The translations under genes were made by a program, and so were the position numbers. Source: Pseudoroseomonas cervicalis (GTDB lineage: Bacteria; Pseudomonadota; Alphaproteobacteria; Acetobacterales; Acetobacteraceae). Taken from it: 64,000 nucleotides of DNA. Positions within the stretch are counted from its first letter, which is position 1. Every line of letters starts with the position of its first letter. Where the stretch lies: the NCBI RefSeq assembly GCF_030818485.1, contig NZ_JAUTAJ010000004.1, forward strand, positions 3,697,501 to 3,761,500, given 5' to 3'. Shown here piece by piece: positions 52,644 through 61,959 of the stretch. The notes below the pieces were generated by a model that saw nothing but the letters and a program-made list of their open reading frames with translations, did not search any database and was not told where the DNA came from.

Positions 52644-52915
52644 TCGGTGGCCTCGCGCCGGAAGCCGGGGGTGGTGGGCGGCTCGGCGAATTCCTCGTCG
52701 ATCTGCTCGACACGGGCCAGGCGCGGGCCGGCGCGGCAGGCGGTCAGCAGCGCGGCCACCGCGGCGGCATCGCCCGCCACCAGCGCCTCGACACTGCCAT
52801 CGGCGCGGTTGCGCACCCAGCCCTGCACGCCGAGCTTCGTCGCCTCCGCCACCATCCAGTCGCGGTAGCCCACGCCATGCACCCGGCCCCGGATGCGCAC
52901 CCGCTTCGCGTCCAT
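52640..52915 (-). CDS. acyP: Acylphosphatase
   Basis: 91 residues, exact family length, from ATG at 52915. RVRIRGRVHGVGYRDWMVAEA holds the phosphate-binding loop GRVHGVGYR with the catalytic Arg; GVQGWVRNRADGSVEALVAG holds the catalytic Asn (WVRN). It hydrolyses carboxyl-phosphate bonds in the cytoplasm. Encoded between the ATP12 gene and the glycosyltransferase. Confidence 0.94.
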   Translation of the reverse strand: MDAKRVRIRGRVHGVGYRDWMVAEATKLGVQGWVRNRADGSVEALVAGDAAAVAALLTACRAGPRLARVEQIDEEFAEPPTTPGFRREATE

Positions 52916-52932
52916 CGCGCCCTCCTCAGGCG

Positions 52933-53640
52933 TCAGCCACGCGCCAGCGCCAGCAGGCGCGCGGCCAGGGCGACATCCTTCACCACCCCGTCCTGGCGCG
53001 CCAGCGCCTCGGCATCCTCGCCCCACAGCTCCTGCTGGAAGCTCTCATCCAGGAAGGCCAGGCGGCAGGCCTCGGCCGCGTCCAGCCGCCCCTCGGCCAG
53101 GGCCAGGCCCAGCACCAGGCTGCCCAGCGCCGGGATGGCCACGCCGAGCGCCGCCAGCTCCAGCGCGTTGCGGGTGGCGAGCGCGCGGCGCAGCGCGGCC
53201 AGCGACTCGGGCGGCTGCGCCACCGGCATGATGCCGCTGGTGACCTTCAGCGGGGCGTCCAGCGCCAGCGCCGCCCAGTCCAGCAGCGGCTGCCATTCGC
53301 GCGCCTGCCGCTCCGCCAGGCGCGGCTCGCCGGCGGCGTGGTAGCAGAGCAGGTCGGTGCCGCCATATTCGGCCAGCGCGGCGACGCTGGCCTCCGGGTC
53401 GGCGGCGATGCGCTCCAGCGCGGTCGCCACCACCCGGGTCAGCGGCACCTGCTCCATCGACATCTCGCCGCCCTTGGCGCCGCCGGCCTGCTGCCATTCC
53501 TCGGCCACCGCCTCGGCCAGGGCCAGGCTGGGCAGCAGCAGCGGGCCGCTGCCCGGCAGGCGCAGCGGCCGCCCATCCAGCTGCACGGCAAAGCCCTCGG
53601 CCGATGTCAGGGCCTCGGCCCGATCCCAGAAACGCTTCAT
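52933..53640 (-). CDS. ATP12-family F1-ATPase assembly chaperone
   Basis: 235 residues from ATG at 53640 (MKRFWDRAEA). The ATP12 signature is clear: FAVQLDGRPLRLPGSGPLLLPSLALAEAVAEEWQ, MSMEQVPLTRVVATALERI, DLLCYHA and QREWQPLLDWAALAL-type segment. In alphaproteobacteria and mitochondria this chaperone assists assembly of the F1 alpha subunit. The frame is open up to 53778 but homology starts at 53640. Its presence supports an alphaproteobacterial source. Confidence 0.92.
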   Translation of the reverse strand: MKRFWDRAEALTSAEGFAVQLDGRPLRLPGSGPLLLPSLALAEAVAEEWQQAGGAKGGEMSMEQVPLTRVVATALERIAADPEASVAALAEYGGTDLLCYHAAGEPRLAERQAREWQPLLDWAALALDAPLKVTSGIMPVAQPPESLAALRRALATRNALELAALGVAIPALGSLVLGLALAEGRLDAAEACRLAFLDESFQQELWGEDAEALARQDGVVKDVALAARLLALARG

Positions 53641-53878
53641 GCCGGGCGGATTAGAGCAAAACCGCCCGGGCGTGGAGGCCCCGCCCGCCACCACACAAAG
53701 TTGAGAGAGGGTGAAGCCCACCATCGCTGCTGTACACTTCCGCAACGAAGCGCGCGGTGCCACACTGGCCCGTCTCAACAGAACCAGCCCCGGCCCGGGC
53801 GGCCCGGCGTGGTGGGATCGCCGGGCGCTGCCGGCGGCATCCCCCCGTCATGCGCCCTGGCCGGAAGGATAAGGCGCC

Positions 53879-54442
53879 ATGACGGTCCTGACGGCGATAC
53901 CCCAGGCGGCGATGGCCGAGCCGGTGCTGGTGCTGCCGGCCGGACCGCTGCACCAGCCCGGCATGCTGGCCATCTTCAACCAGGTCGTGGCGCACAGCAC
54001 CGCCGTCTACACCGATGTGCCGCAGACGCTGGAGCAGCGCGCCGCCTGGTGCGCGCAGCGCCAGGCGCAGGGCTTTCCGGTGCTGGTGGCGCTGGGGGCG
54101 GAGGAGGGTGACGTGCTGGGCTTCGCCAGCTTCACCGAGTTCCGCGGCTGCTGGCCCGGCTTCCGCCACACGGTCGAGCATTCCGTGCATATCCGCGCCG
54201 ATTGCCGCGGCCGGGGCCTGGGCACCCGCCTCGTCGCCGCGCTGATCGAGCAGGCGGTGCTGCTCGGCAAGCATGTCATGGTGGCGTCCATCGACGCCGA
54301 GAACGCACCCTCGATCCGCATGCATGAGCGGCTGGGCTTCCGGCAGGTGGCCTACATGCCGCAGGTCGGCTGCAAGTTCGGGCGCTGGCTGGATCTGGTG
54401 CTGATGCAGAAGCAGCTCAGCGAGCGACAGCCAGAAAGCTGA
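53879..54442 (+). CDS. GNAT acetyltransferase, phosphinothricin-acetyltransferase-like
   Basis: 187 residues. AIFNQVVAHSTAVYTDVPQTLEQRAAWCAQRQ and VLGFASFTEFRGCWPGFRHTVEHSVHI are the conserved Pat/YncA features, RGRGLGTRLVAALIEQA binds acetyl-CoA, and ASIDAENAPSIRMHERLGF is family-typical. Such enzymes acetylate amino-acid analogues such as phosphinothricin or methionine sulfoximine. Convergent with malate synthase, with a full copy of the composite repeat in between. Confidence 0.88.
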   Translation: MTVLTAIPQAAMAEPVLVLPAGPLHQPGMLAIFNQVVAHSTAVYTDVPQTLEQRAAWCAQRQAQGFPVLVALGAEEGDVLGFASFTEFRGCWPGFRHTVEHSVHIRADCRGRGLGTRLVAALIEQAVLLGKHVMVASIDAENAPSIRMHERLGFRQVAYMPQVGCKFGRWLDLVLMQKQLSERQPES

Positions 54443-54443
54443 G

Positions 54444-54562
54444 GGTTCTTTTTTTGGAAAAAAGAACCAAAAAACTTTTCTCAGTTGGCGTCCCGCCTAT
54501 GGCCTGAGGCGGGACGCCGAACTGAGAAAGTCTTTTTGCTTCTTTTTCTTCAGAAAAAGAAG
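54444..54562. repeat. Composite inverted-repeat element, copy C
   Basis: Same architecture as the copy at 35986: GGTTCTTTTTT/AAAAAAGAACC (54444-54468), CTCAGTT-GGCGTCCCGC/GCGGGACGCC-GAACTGAG (54480-54526) and CTTCTTTTTCT/AGAAAAAGAAG (54539-54562). The lower stem of the central hairpin differs from copy A on both sides (CTCAG/CTGAG here, CCG/CGG there), so pairing is kept while the bases change. It fills the gap between the convergent acetyltransferase and malate synthase genes, ending 3 bp before the latter's stop. Confidence 0.82.
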
Positions 54563-54565
54563 ATC

Positions 54566-56723
54566 TTAGGCTGCCTTTGCTTCCCGGCGCCGCCGATGCA
54601 GCACGAACTCGGTATACCCGTTCGGCTGCGCCGCGCCCTCGAACACCAGATCACACGCCGCCTGGAAGGCCGGCCCGTCGAAGCCCGGCGCCATCGGCAC
54701 ATAGGCCGCGTCGCCGGCATTCTGCTGGTCCACCACGGCGGCCATGCGCTTCAGCGTGTCCTCCACCTGGGCGCGGCTGACCACGCCATGGCGCAGCCAG
54801 TTGGCGATGTGCTGGGCGGAGATGCGCAGCGTTGCGCGGTCCTCCATCAGCCCGACATTGTTGATGTCCGGCACCTTGGAGCAGCCGACCCCCTGGTCCA
54901 CCCAGCGCACCACATAGCCCAGGATGCCTTGCGCGTTGTTGTCCAGCTCCGCCTGCACATCGGCCGGCGCCCAGTTGCTGTCGGAGAGCGGGATGGTCAG
55001 GATGTCGTCCAGCTTGGCGCGCGGGCCGCCGGAGAGCAGCTCCTCCTGCCGCCGGGCGACGCTGACCTCGTGGTAGTGCATCGCATGCAGCGTGGCGGCG
55101 GTGGGGGAGGGCACCCAGGCGGTGTTGGCGCCGGCCCTGGGGTGGCCGATCTTCTGCACCAGCATGTCGGCCATCCGGTCCGGCATGGCCCACATGCCCT
55201 TGCCGATCTGCGACTTGCCGCGCAGGCCGCAGGAGAGGCCCGTGTCGACGTTCCAGTCCTCATAGGCCTTGATCCAGGCCGCGCCCTTCATGTCGTTCTT
55301 GCGCAGCACCGGGCCGGCTTCCATCGCGGTGTGGATCTCGTCGCCGGTGCGGTCGAGGAAGCCGGTGTTGATGAAGGCGACCCGCTCCTTCGCCGCGGCG
55401 ATGCAGGCGCGGAGATTGACGGTGGTGCGCCGCTCCTCATCCATGATGCCCATCTTCAGCGTGTTGGCCGGCAGGCCGAAGGCCTGCTCGACGCGGCTGA
55501 ACAATTCGTTCGCCCAGGCCACTTCCTTCGGCCCATGCATCTTCGGCTTGACGATGTAGACCGAGCCGGCGCGGCTGTTGCGCCGCGCGCCCCGCAGATC
55601 GTGCAGCGCGATGGCGACGGTGGCCAGCGCGTCGAGGATGGTCTCCGGCACCTCCTTGCCATCCAGCGTCACCGCGTCCGTCATCATGTGGTGGCCGACA
55701 TTGCGCACCAGCATCAGGCTGCGGCCATGCAGCGTCAGCGTCGAGCCGTCCGGCGCGGTGTAGATGCGGTCCGGGTTCAGCCGGCGCGTCAGCGTGCGGC
55801 CATCCTTCTCGAACTTCGCCTCGAGGTCGCCCTTCATCAGGCCGAGCCAGGCGCGATAGACCTCCACCTTGTCCGCCGCATCGACGGCGGCCACCGAATC
55901 CTCGCAATCCATGATGGTGGAGATGGCGGATTCGGCGATGACATCGGCGATGCCGGCCGGGTCGTCCTTGCCGATCGGATGCGCCTTGTCGAGGCGCAGC
56001 TCCAGATGCAGCCCATTGTTGCGCAGCAGGATGGCGGGTGGGCGCCGTGGCCTCGCCCGCATAGCCGGCGAACTTGGCGGAATCCTGCAGCGTGGTGGCG
56101 CCGCCCTGCACCAGGTCGACCTTCAGCACGCCGCCGATCACGGCGAGCCCGGCCACATCCGCCCAGGAGCCGCCGGAGAGCGGCGCCGCCTGGTCGAGGA
56201 GGGCGCGGGCGCGGGCGATCACCTTCTCGCCGCGGGCGCGGTTGAAGCCGCGTCCGGCGGCCAGCTCGCCCTCCTGCGGGATGGCGTCGGTGCCGTAGAG
56301 CGCGTCATACAGGCTGCCCCAGCGCGCATTGCCGGCATTCAGCGCGTAGCGCGGGTTGTTCACCGGCACCACCAGCTGCGGCCCGGCGATGCTGGCGATC
56401 TCCGGGTCCACATTCGCCGTGGTGACGGCGACCGGGCCGGGATCGGGCAGCAGATAGCCGATCTCCTGCAGGAAGGCGCGGTAGGCGGCGGCATCCACCG
56501 GGCGGGCCGGGTGCGCGCGGTGCCAGGCATCGATCTTCGCCTGCAGCGCGTCGCGCTCGGCCAGCAGCGCGGCATTGCGCGGGGCGAGCTCGGCCAGGAT
56601 GTCGGCCATGGCGCCCCAGAAGGCCTCCGGCGCCAGGCCGGTGCCGGGCAGCGCCTCGCTTTCGATGAAGTCCCGCAGCACCGGCGCCACTTCCAGCGCC
56701 CCGATCCGCACCATGCCGGCCAT
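54566..56723 (-). CDS. glcB: Malate synthase G, one-base frameshift
   Basis: 718 residues after correction, the normal length for isoform G. ATG at 56723 ([21 protein letters not shown]). N-part to [11 protein letters not shown]; the frame then shifts at GGGTGGG 56036-56042, and the C-part reads [22 protein letters not shown] to [12 protein letters not shown]. Catalytic features include [40 protein letters not shown] and [16 protein letters not shown]. Condenses glyoxylate with acetyl-CoA. As written, N-part and C-part overlap as two reading frames. Confidence 0.92.
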
Positions 56724-56869
56724 GAAATCTCCCTCCCGCTTGAACGCTGTCCGGCAGTTAACCTGCATTTCCGGCGCCCCGCAAACCGCCCCGCCGGAGG
56801 GGATTGCGGCGCGGGCGGAAGAGGTGGAGGCTTCGGGCCCGCATCCCGACAGACCAGGATTTCCGCGCC

Positions 56870-58468
56870 ATGACGCTGCCCTTCCTGCCGCCCGATTTCG
56901 CCACCCAGCACTGGCAGGTGACCAAGCCGGCGGCACGCGGGCAGCGCGGCATCGTGGTCAGCCAGAGCCGCGCCGCGGCCGAGGCCGGCATCGCCGTGCT
57001 GGAGGCCGGCGGCAATGCGGCGGATGCCGCCGCCGCCACCGCCTTTGCGCTGGCCGCCATGGAGCCGTGGAATTCGGGCCTGGGCGGCATCGGCTTCGCG
57101 GTGATCCACCGCCCCGGCCAGGCCAGCGCCGAGATCCTGGATTTCGGCCCCGTGGCCCCGGCCGCCAGCGACCCGGCGGATTATCCGCTGACGGGGCGGA
57201 TGAAGCTCGACCTCTTCGCCTGGCCGGAGGTGGAGGGGGACCGCAACATCCATGGGCCGCTCTCCTTCGCCATCCCCTCCTCGGTGGCGGGCTATGGCAC
57301 GCTGGCGGAGCGTTTCGGGCGCGGCCTGCCGCTCTCGGCGCTGCTCGACCCGGCCATCGCGCTGGCCCGGCGCGGCCTGCCGCAGGATTGGTACACCACG
57401 CTGAAGATCGCCAACTCGGCCAAGGTGCTGCGGCTCTACCCGGAAAGCGCGCGCATCTATCTGCCGGATGGGCTGCCGCCGGTGGCCCCCTACCAGGGCA
57501 AGCCCGGCTTCTTCCCGCTGGGGCGGCTGGCCGACACGCTGGAGCGGCTGCGCGACGCGGGCTGGCGCGACTTCTATGAGGGGGAGCTGGCCGCCTCGAT
57601 CGCCGGCGATGTGGCGGCGATGGGCGGGCGGCTCTCGGCGGCCGATCTGGCCGGCGTGCGGCCGGAGGTGCGGCCGGCGCTCGCCATCCCCTGGCGCGGC
57701 CGCTACACGCTGCAGGGCGCCGGCGGGCTGACCGCGGCGCCGACGCTGGCCCGGCTGGTCGAGGCAATGGCGCCGCTGGAGCCGGGCGAGGCGCCGGATG
57801 CGGTGTGGTTCGGCGCGCTGGCCCGCGCCATGCGCCAGGCCTATGCGGAGCGGCTGGAGGGCCTCGGCGCCGCTGCCGCCGAAGCCACCCCGCCCGAGCC
57901 GTCGGAGACCTGCACCACGCATCTGACCGTGGTGGATGGCGACGGCATGATGGTGGCGATGACCACGACGCTGCTTTCCTCCATGGGCAGCCGGGTGGTG
58001 CTGCCGGGCAGCGGCGTGCTGATGAACAACGGCATGATGTGGTTCGACCCGCGCCCGGGCAGCGCCAATGCCATCCGCCCCGGGGCGCGGCCGCTCTGCA
58101 ACATGTGCCCCGTCACCGTCTCGGACGGGGCGGGGCCGGTGATGGCGCTGGGCGCCTCGGGCGGGCGGCGCATCCTGGCCTCGGTCTACCAGATGCTGGC
58201 CTTCGCCCTGGATTTCGGCCTGTCGCCGGAGGCGGCGGCGCATCACCCGCGCATCGACGTCTCCGGCCCCGATGGCGCCAGCGCCGACCGGCGCCTGCCG
58301 CCCGATGTGCTGGCGGCGCTGGACGCGCAGGGCGGGCTCTCCGTGGTCGAGCATTCGGTGCTGCCGGTGAATTTCGCCTGCCCCAACCTGGTGCGGCGCG
58401 AGGCGGAGGGCTTCGCCGGCATCAGCGACGTGATGAGCCCCTGGTCCGCGGCGCTCGCCGCGCATTGA
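56870..58468 (+). CDS. ggt: Gamma-glutamyltransferase family (GGT-like) Ntn-hydrolase
   Basis: 532 residues from ATG at 56870. Large-subunit start [43 protein letters not shown], and the autocatalytic Thr near residue 348 in [20 protein letters not shown]. The following [19 protein letters not shown] and the C-terminal [15 protein letters not shown] fit the family. No obvious signal peptide, unlike classical periplasmic GGT, so it may be a cytoplasmic GGT-like acylase or hydrolase. It lies 10 bp before the GPP34 gene, so both are likely co-expressed. Confidence 0.85.
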   Translation: MTLPFLPPDFATQHWQVTKPAARGQRGIVVSQSRAAAEAGIAVLEAGGNAADAAAATAFALAAMEPWNSGLGGIGFAVIHRPGQASAEILDFGPVAPAASDPADYPLTGRMKLDLFAWPEVEGDRNIHGPLSFAIPSSVAGYGTLAERFGRGLPLSALLDPAIALARRGLPQDWYTTLKIANSAKVLRLYPESARIYLPDGLPPVAPYQGKPGFFPLGRLADTLERLRDAGWRDFYEGELAASIAGDVAAMGGRLSAADLAGVRPEVRPALAIPWRGRYTLQGAGGLTAAPTLARLVEAMAPLEPGEAPDAVWFGALARAMRQAYAERLEGLGAAAAEATPPEPSETCTTHLTVVDGDGMMVAMTTTLLSSMGSRVVLPGSGVLMNNGMMWFDPRPGSANAIRPGARPLCNMCPVTVSDGAGPVMALGASGGRRILASVYQMLAFALDFGLSPEAAAHHPRIDVSGPDGASADRRLPPDVLAALDAQGGLSVVEHSVLPVNFACPNLVRREAEGFAGISDVMSPWSAALAAH

Positions 58469-58478
58469 GGTCCTGCCG

Positions 58479-59117
58479 ATGCCCCTGACCATGCCGGAGG
58501 AGATCCTGCTCCTCACCCTGGACGATGCGACGGGGCGGCCGATCGGCCTGCCCGGCCCGGCGGCGGAGCTGGCGCTCGCCGGCGCCATGCTGATGGAGCT
58601 GTCGCTGGCCGGGCGCATCGACACCGATCCGGACCGGCTCTACCGCGTGGCGGCGGCGCCGCTGGGCGATGCGGTGCTGGATGCGCTGCTGGCGCGCATC
58701 GGCGCCACCACCCCCGAGCGCCCCAGCCGCTGGTGGATCGAGCAGCTGATGCGCGAGGCGCCGAAGCTGCGCCCCGCCTGGCTGGAGCGGCTGGTGCAGC
58801 GCGGCGTGCTGCGGCGGGAGAAGGGCCGGGTGCTCTGGGTGCTGCCCGACCACCGCTATCCCAAGGAGGATGGCGGCACCACCGAGGCGGTGCGCGAGCG
58901 GCTGCGCCATGTGCTGCTGCAGGATGTCATCCCCGATGCGCGGGATGCCATGCTGGTCGGGCTGTGCCGCATCGCCGGCCTGGTGCCGCTGCTGCTGTCG
59001 GAGGCGGAGGCGGCGCGCGCCGCCGGCCGCGTCGAGCAGATCGCCGCGCTGGAGGAGATGGCGCGGGCGCTGTCGGCCGCCACGCGCGATCTCTACGCCG
59101 CGCGCGGCCTGCATTGA
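58479..59117 (+). CDS. GPP34/GOLPH3-family phosphoprotein
   Basis: 212 residues. LTMPEEILLLTLDDATGRPIG and the helical core AELALAGAMLMELSLAGRID are typical of the GOLPH3 (GPP34) domain, followed by LVQRGVLRREKGRVLWVLPDHRYP and the C-terminal helices. Eukaryotic GOLPH3 binds PI4P at the Golgi; bacterial members are uncharacterised but widespread in actinobacteria and some proteobacteria. No signal peptide. Immediate downstream partner of the GGT-like gene. Confidence 0.87.
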   Translation: MPLTMPEEILLLTLDDATGRPIGLPGPAAELALAGAMLMELSLAGRIDTDPDRLYRVAAAPLGDAVLDALLARIGATTPERPSRWWIEQLMREAPKLRPAWLERLVQRGVLRREKGRVLWVLPDHRYPKEDGGTTEAVRERLRHVLLQDVIPDARDAMLVGLCRIAGLVPLLLSEAEAARAAGRVEQIAALEEMARALSAATRDLYAARGLH

Positions 59118-59181
59118 GGGAGGGGCGCCCGGTCCGGGGCAAGGTCCGGGGCAAAGGTCCGGGGCGCCCTTCCGCTTCGCC

Positions 59182-59886
59182 TTACGGCCGGGCCGGGATG
59201 GTCAGGCCGCGCTGCACCGCCGGGCGGGCCAGCCCGGCCTCCAGCCAGCGCGGCACTTCCTTCAGCCTGCCGAATTCCACCAGCTCGCCGGCCTCGTAGA
59301 AGCCGTTGATGTTGCGCACCCAGCCCAGCAGCGAAATGTCGGCGATGGTGTAGTCGTCGCCCATGATCCAGTCGCGCCCCGCCAGCCGCGTCTCCAGCAC
59401 GCCGAGCAGGCGCTTCGATTCGTCGACATAGCGGCGCAGAGGCCGCTTGTCCTCGATCTCGCGCCCGGCGAATTTGTGGAAATAGCCGAGCTGGCCGAAC
59501 ATCGGGCCGACCGCGGCCATCTGGAAGAACACCCATTGGATGGTCTCGATGCGCAGGCCCGGATCGGCCGGCAGCAGCCGGCCCGTCTTCTCCGCCAGAT
59601 AGAGCAGGATGGCACCCGATTCGAACAGGCCGAGCGGCTTCCCGCCCGGCCCGTCGGGATCGATGATCGCCGGGATCTTGCCGTTCGGGTTCAGCGAGAG
59701 GAATTCCGGCGTCCAGGTCTCGTTGCGGCCGATATCGATGGTGTGGGGTTCATAGGGCAGGCCCAGCTCCTCCAGCGCGATCGACACCTTCACCCCGTTC
59801 GGGGTGGGCAGCGAATAGAGCTGGATGCGGTCCGGATGCTGCGCCGGCCAGCGCTGGGTGATCGGGAAATGCGAGAGATCGGCCAT
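59182..59886 (-). CDS. Glutathione S-transferase (nu-class-like, YghU/YfcG type)
   Basis: 234 residues from ATG at 59886. Thioredoxin-like N-domain with IQLYSLPTPNGVKVSIALEELGLPYE (the TPNG motif of nu-class enzymes), NPNGKIPAIIDPDGPGG and FESGAILLYLAEK (glutathione-binding Glu-Ser). Helical C-domain: MAAVGPMFGQLGYFHKFAG and MGDDYTIADISLLGW. These enzymes reduce disulfides or hydroperoxides using glutathione. Stands alone, converging on GPP34. Confidence 0.93.
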   Translation of the reverse strand: MADLSHFPITQRWPAQHPDRIQLYSLPTPNGVKVSIALEELGLPYEPHTIDIGRNETWTPEFLSLNPNGKIPAIIDPDGPGGKPLGLFESGAILLYLAEKTGRLLPADPGLRIETIQWVFFQMAAVGPMFGQLGYFHKFAGREIEDKRPLRRYVDESKRLLGVLETRLAGRDWIMGDDYTIADISLLGWVRNINGFYEAGELVEFGRLKEVPRWLEAGLARPAVQRGLTIPARP

Positions 59887-59968
59887 GCGGCCCTCCTTGG
59901 CCCCGGGCGGGGCGGATGTCGTCGGGGAGAGGGTGGCGCCTCCCCCGCGCGGCTTCAACCCGTGGCCG

Positions 59969-60526
59969 TCAGCCCGGGCGCAGCCGCGCCGGGTTGCCCA
60001 GCGCCGTGGCGCCGGCCGGCACGTCGCGGGTGACGACGCTGCCCGCCCCGATCAGCGCATCATCGCCGATGGTGACGCCGGGCAGGATGATGGCGCCGCT
60101 GCCGATCCAGACATTGGCGCCGATCGTCACGGGGCGGCCGAATTCCAGCCCCTTGGCGCGCTGCGCCGGGTCGCGCGGATGGTCGGCGGTCAGGATCTGC
60201 ACCGCCGAGCCGATCTGCGTGCCGCGCCCGATGCGCACCTTCACCACGTCCAGGATGACGCAGTTGAAGTTCATGAAGGCGCCGTCGCCGATCTCGATAT
60301 TGTAGCCATAGTCGCAGAAGAAGGGCGGGCGGATGTTCACGCCCTGGCCGACGCTGCCCAGCGCCTCGGCGAGCAGGGCGTGGCGCTGCTCCGGCGGCAG
60401 GGCCAGGGCGGCGTTGTAGCGGGCCATCCAGGCGGAGATGCGGCGATTGTCCTCGGCCAGCTCCTCGCCTTCGGCGATGTAGAGGTCGCCGGCGAGCATG
60501 CGCTGCTTCTGGCTGCGCGGATCCAT
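59969..60526 (-). CDS. maa: Maltose/galactoside-type hexapeptide O-acetyltransferase
   Basis: 185 residues. N-terminal Mac domain MLAGDLYIAEGEELAEDNRR then left-handed beta-helix repeats (IEIGDGAFMNFNCVILDV, VRIGRGTQIGSAVQIL, VTIGANVWIGSGAIIL) with the catalytic His in ADHPRDPAQR and the final PGVTIGDDALIGAGSVV. It acetylates sugars with acetyl-CoA. Cytoplasmic trimer expected. Confidence 0.92.
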   Translation of the reverse strand: MDPRSQKQRMLAGDLYIAEGEELAEDNRRISAWMARYNAALALPPEQRHALLAEALGSVGQGVNIRPPFFCDYGYNIEIGDGAFMNFNCVILDVVKVRIGRGTQIGSAVQILTADHPRDPAQRAKGLEFGRPVTIGANVWIGSGAIILPGVTIGDDALIGAGSVVTRDVPAGATALGNPARLRPG

Positions 60527-60596
60527 GGGGCGTTCCTTGTGGTTCGGCGCCGATCCTAGGGCGCGGTGCCGATCCGGGAAGGCGGCCCGGCCGCAA

Positions 60597-61541
60597 TCAC
60601 CGCGGATTGAGCGCGTCCCGGCCGCCGGCCATGGCGAGCAGCAGCCCGCCGCCGATCAGCGCCAGCCCCGCCAGGTGGAAGAGCTGCAGCCGCTCGCCCA
60701 GGAACAGCACCGCCAGCACGCTGCCGAAGAGCGGCATCAGATGGATGAACTGCCCGGCCCGCGCGGCGCCGATCAGCTCCACGCCGCGGTTGAAGAACAG
60801 GTAGGAGAGCAGCGAGGGGAACAGCGCCAGATAGGCGATGGCGCCGACCCCGGCGGCACCCGGCGCCGGATGGCCGGCCGCCCAGCTCTCCACGGCATAG
60901 CCGGGCAGCAGCACCAGCAGGCTGAGGGCGATGCTGGCGGCCAGGAAGCTCAGCGGATGCAGGCGCGGCCGCAGCCGCAGGCAGGAGGAATAGACGGCGT
61001 AGGAGAGCACGGCGCCCAGCACCCAGAGATCGCCCGGATGCAGCCGCAGCTGCCGCAGATCCTCGATCGAGCCATGCCCGGCGATGGCGACGACGCCCGC
61101 CACCGAGCAGGCGATGCCGGCCAGCTGGCGCGGCCGCGTGCGCTCGCCGAACAGCAGGAAGCCGCAAAGCAGGATGGCCAGCGGGATGACCGATTGCAGC
61201 AGCAGCCCGTTGATCGCGCCGGTGCTGCGCAGCCCCTGATAGGTCAGCACGCTGAAGCTGGCGAGGCCGAGCCAGGAGAGCATCAGCAGCCGCCAGGGAT
61301 GCCGGCGCAGCAGCGGCCAGTCCCGCCGCAGATGCGGCCAGGCGAAGGGCAGCAGCAGCGCCAGCGCCAGGGCCCAGCGCCAGAAGGCCAGGAAGAAGGG
61401 CGAGGCGATGGTGTTGACCGCGCGGCCGATGATGAAATTGCCCGACCAGAACAGCGCCGCCAGCACCAGCAGCAGAACCGGCGCCTGCCAGGCCCGCGCC
61501 AGCGCGCCGGCGGGGGAAACGGGCTCGGCCTGGCCGGGCAT
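60597..61541 (-). CDS. EamA-family (DMT) transporter
   Basis: 314 residues from ATG at 61541, two EamA domains and about ten membrane helices. First repeat: LVLAALFWSGNFIIGRAVNT, LASFSVLTYQGLRSTGAINGLLLQSVIP; second: SFLAASIALSLLVLLPGYAV, LFPSLLSYLFFNRGVELIGAARAGQFIHLMPLFG. Exports or imports amino acids or metabolites. Same strand as the glycan-module genes, 85 bp after the SMR-like gene, but its family is generic. Confidence 0.88.
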   Translation of the reverse strand: MPGQAEPVSPAGALARAWQAPVLLLVLAALFWSGNFIIGRAVNTIASPFFLAFWRWALALALLLPFAWPHLRRDWPLLRRHPWRLLMLSWLGLASFSVLTYQGLRSTGAINGLLLQSVIPLAILLCGFLLFGERTRPRQLAGIACSVAGVVAIAGHGSIEDLRQLRLHPGDLWVLGAVLSYAVYSSCLRLRPRLHPLSFLAASIALSLLVLLPGYAVESWAAGHPAPGAAGVGAIAYLALFPSLLSYLFFNRGVELIGAARAGQFIHLMPLFGSVLAVLFLGERLQLFHLAGLALIGGGLLLAMAGGRDALNPR

Positions 61542-61626
61542 GGCGCTCTCCGCATGTTGCAACTGCGAAGAGAGCGGCCTAGCCCCGCCGCGCCGCCAGG
61601 ACAAGGGCCGCGACCCGGCCCCCGGC

Positions 61627-61959
61627 TCAGGCGGTGGCGAGCAGCGCGACGCCGAGCGAGATCAGCCCGATCGCCGCCACCTTCTGCGGGCCCAGCGCCT
61701 CGCCGAACATGAAATGGCCGATCAGCGCGATGACGACGTAGGAGGCGGCGGTGCAGGGCAGCGCCACGCTCATCGGGATCTTCCGCAGCGCCACGATGTA
61801 GAGCATCGCCGCGCCGCCATAGCAGCCGAGGCCGATGATGGTCTGCCAGCGGAAGAGCTGGGTGAGGAAGCTTCCCTCGCCCAGCGTGCCCGCCTTCAGC
61901 AGCACCTGGCCGATCAGCGAGGTGCTGATGGCCGCCGCAAGGACCAGCCAGTGCAGCAT
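61627..61959 (-). CDS. SMR-like small membrane protein, probable ArnE/ArnF-type flippase subunit
   Basis: 110 residues, four membrane helices (LVLAAAISTSLIGQVLLKAG, TIIGLGCYGGAAMLYIVAL, LPCTAASYVVIALIGHFMFG, VAAIGLISLGVALLATA). The QVLLKAG motif after the first helix and the FGEAL loop fit the SMR/EamA single-domain fold. The start overlaps the stop of the ArnC-like glycosyltransferase by one base (TGATG), so it is probably translationally coupled and flips a lipid-linked sugar, as ArnE/ArnF do. A drug-efflux SMR role is possible. Confidence 0.78.
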   Translation of the reverse strand: MLHWLVLAAAISTSLIGQVLLKAGTLGEGSFLTQLFRWQTIIGLGCYGGAAMLYIVALRKIPMSVALPCTAASYVVIALIGHFMFGEALGPQKVAAIGLISLGVALLATA

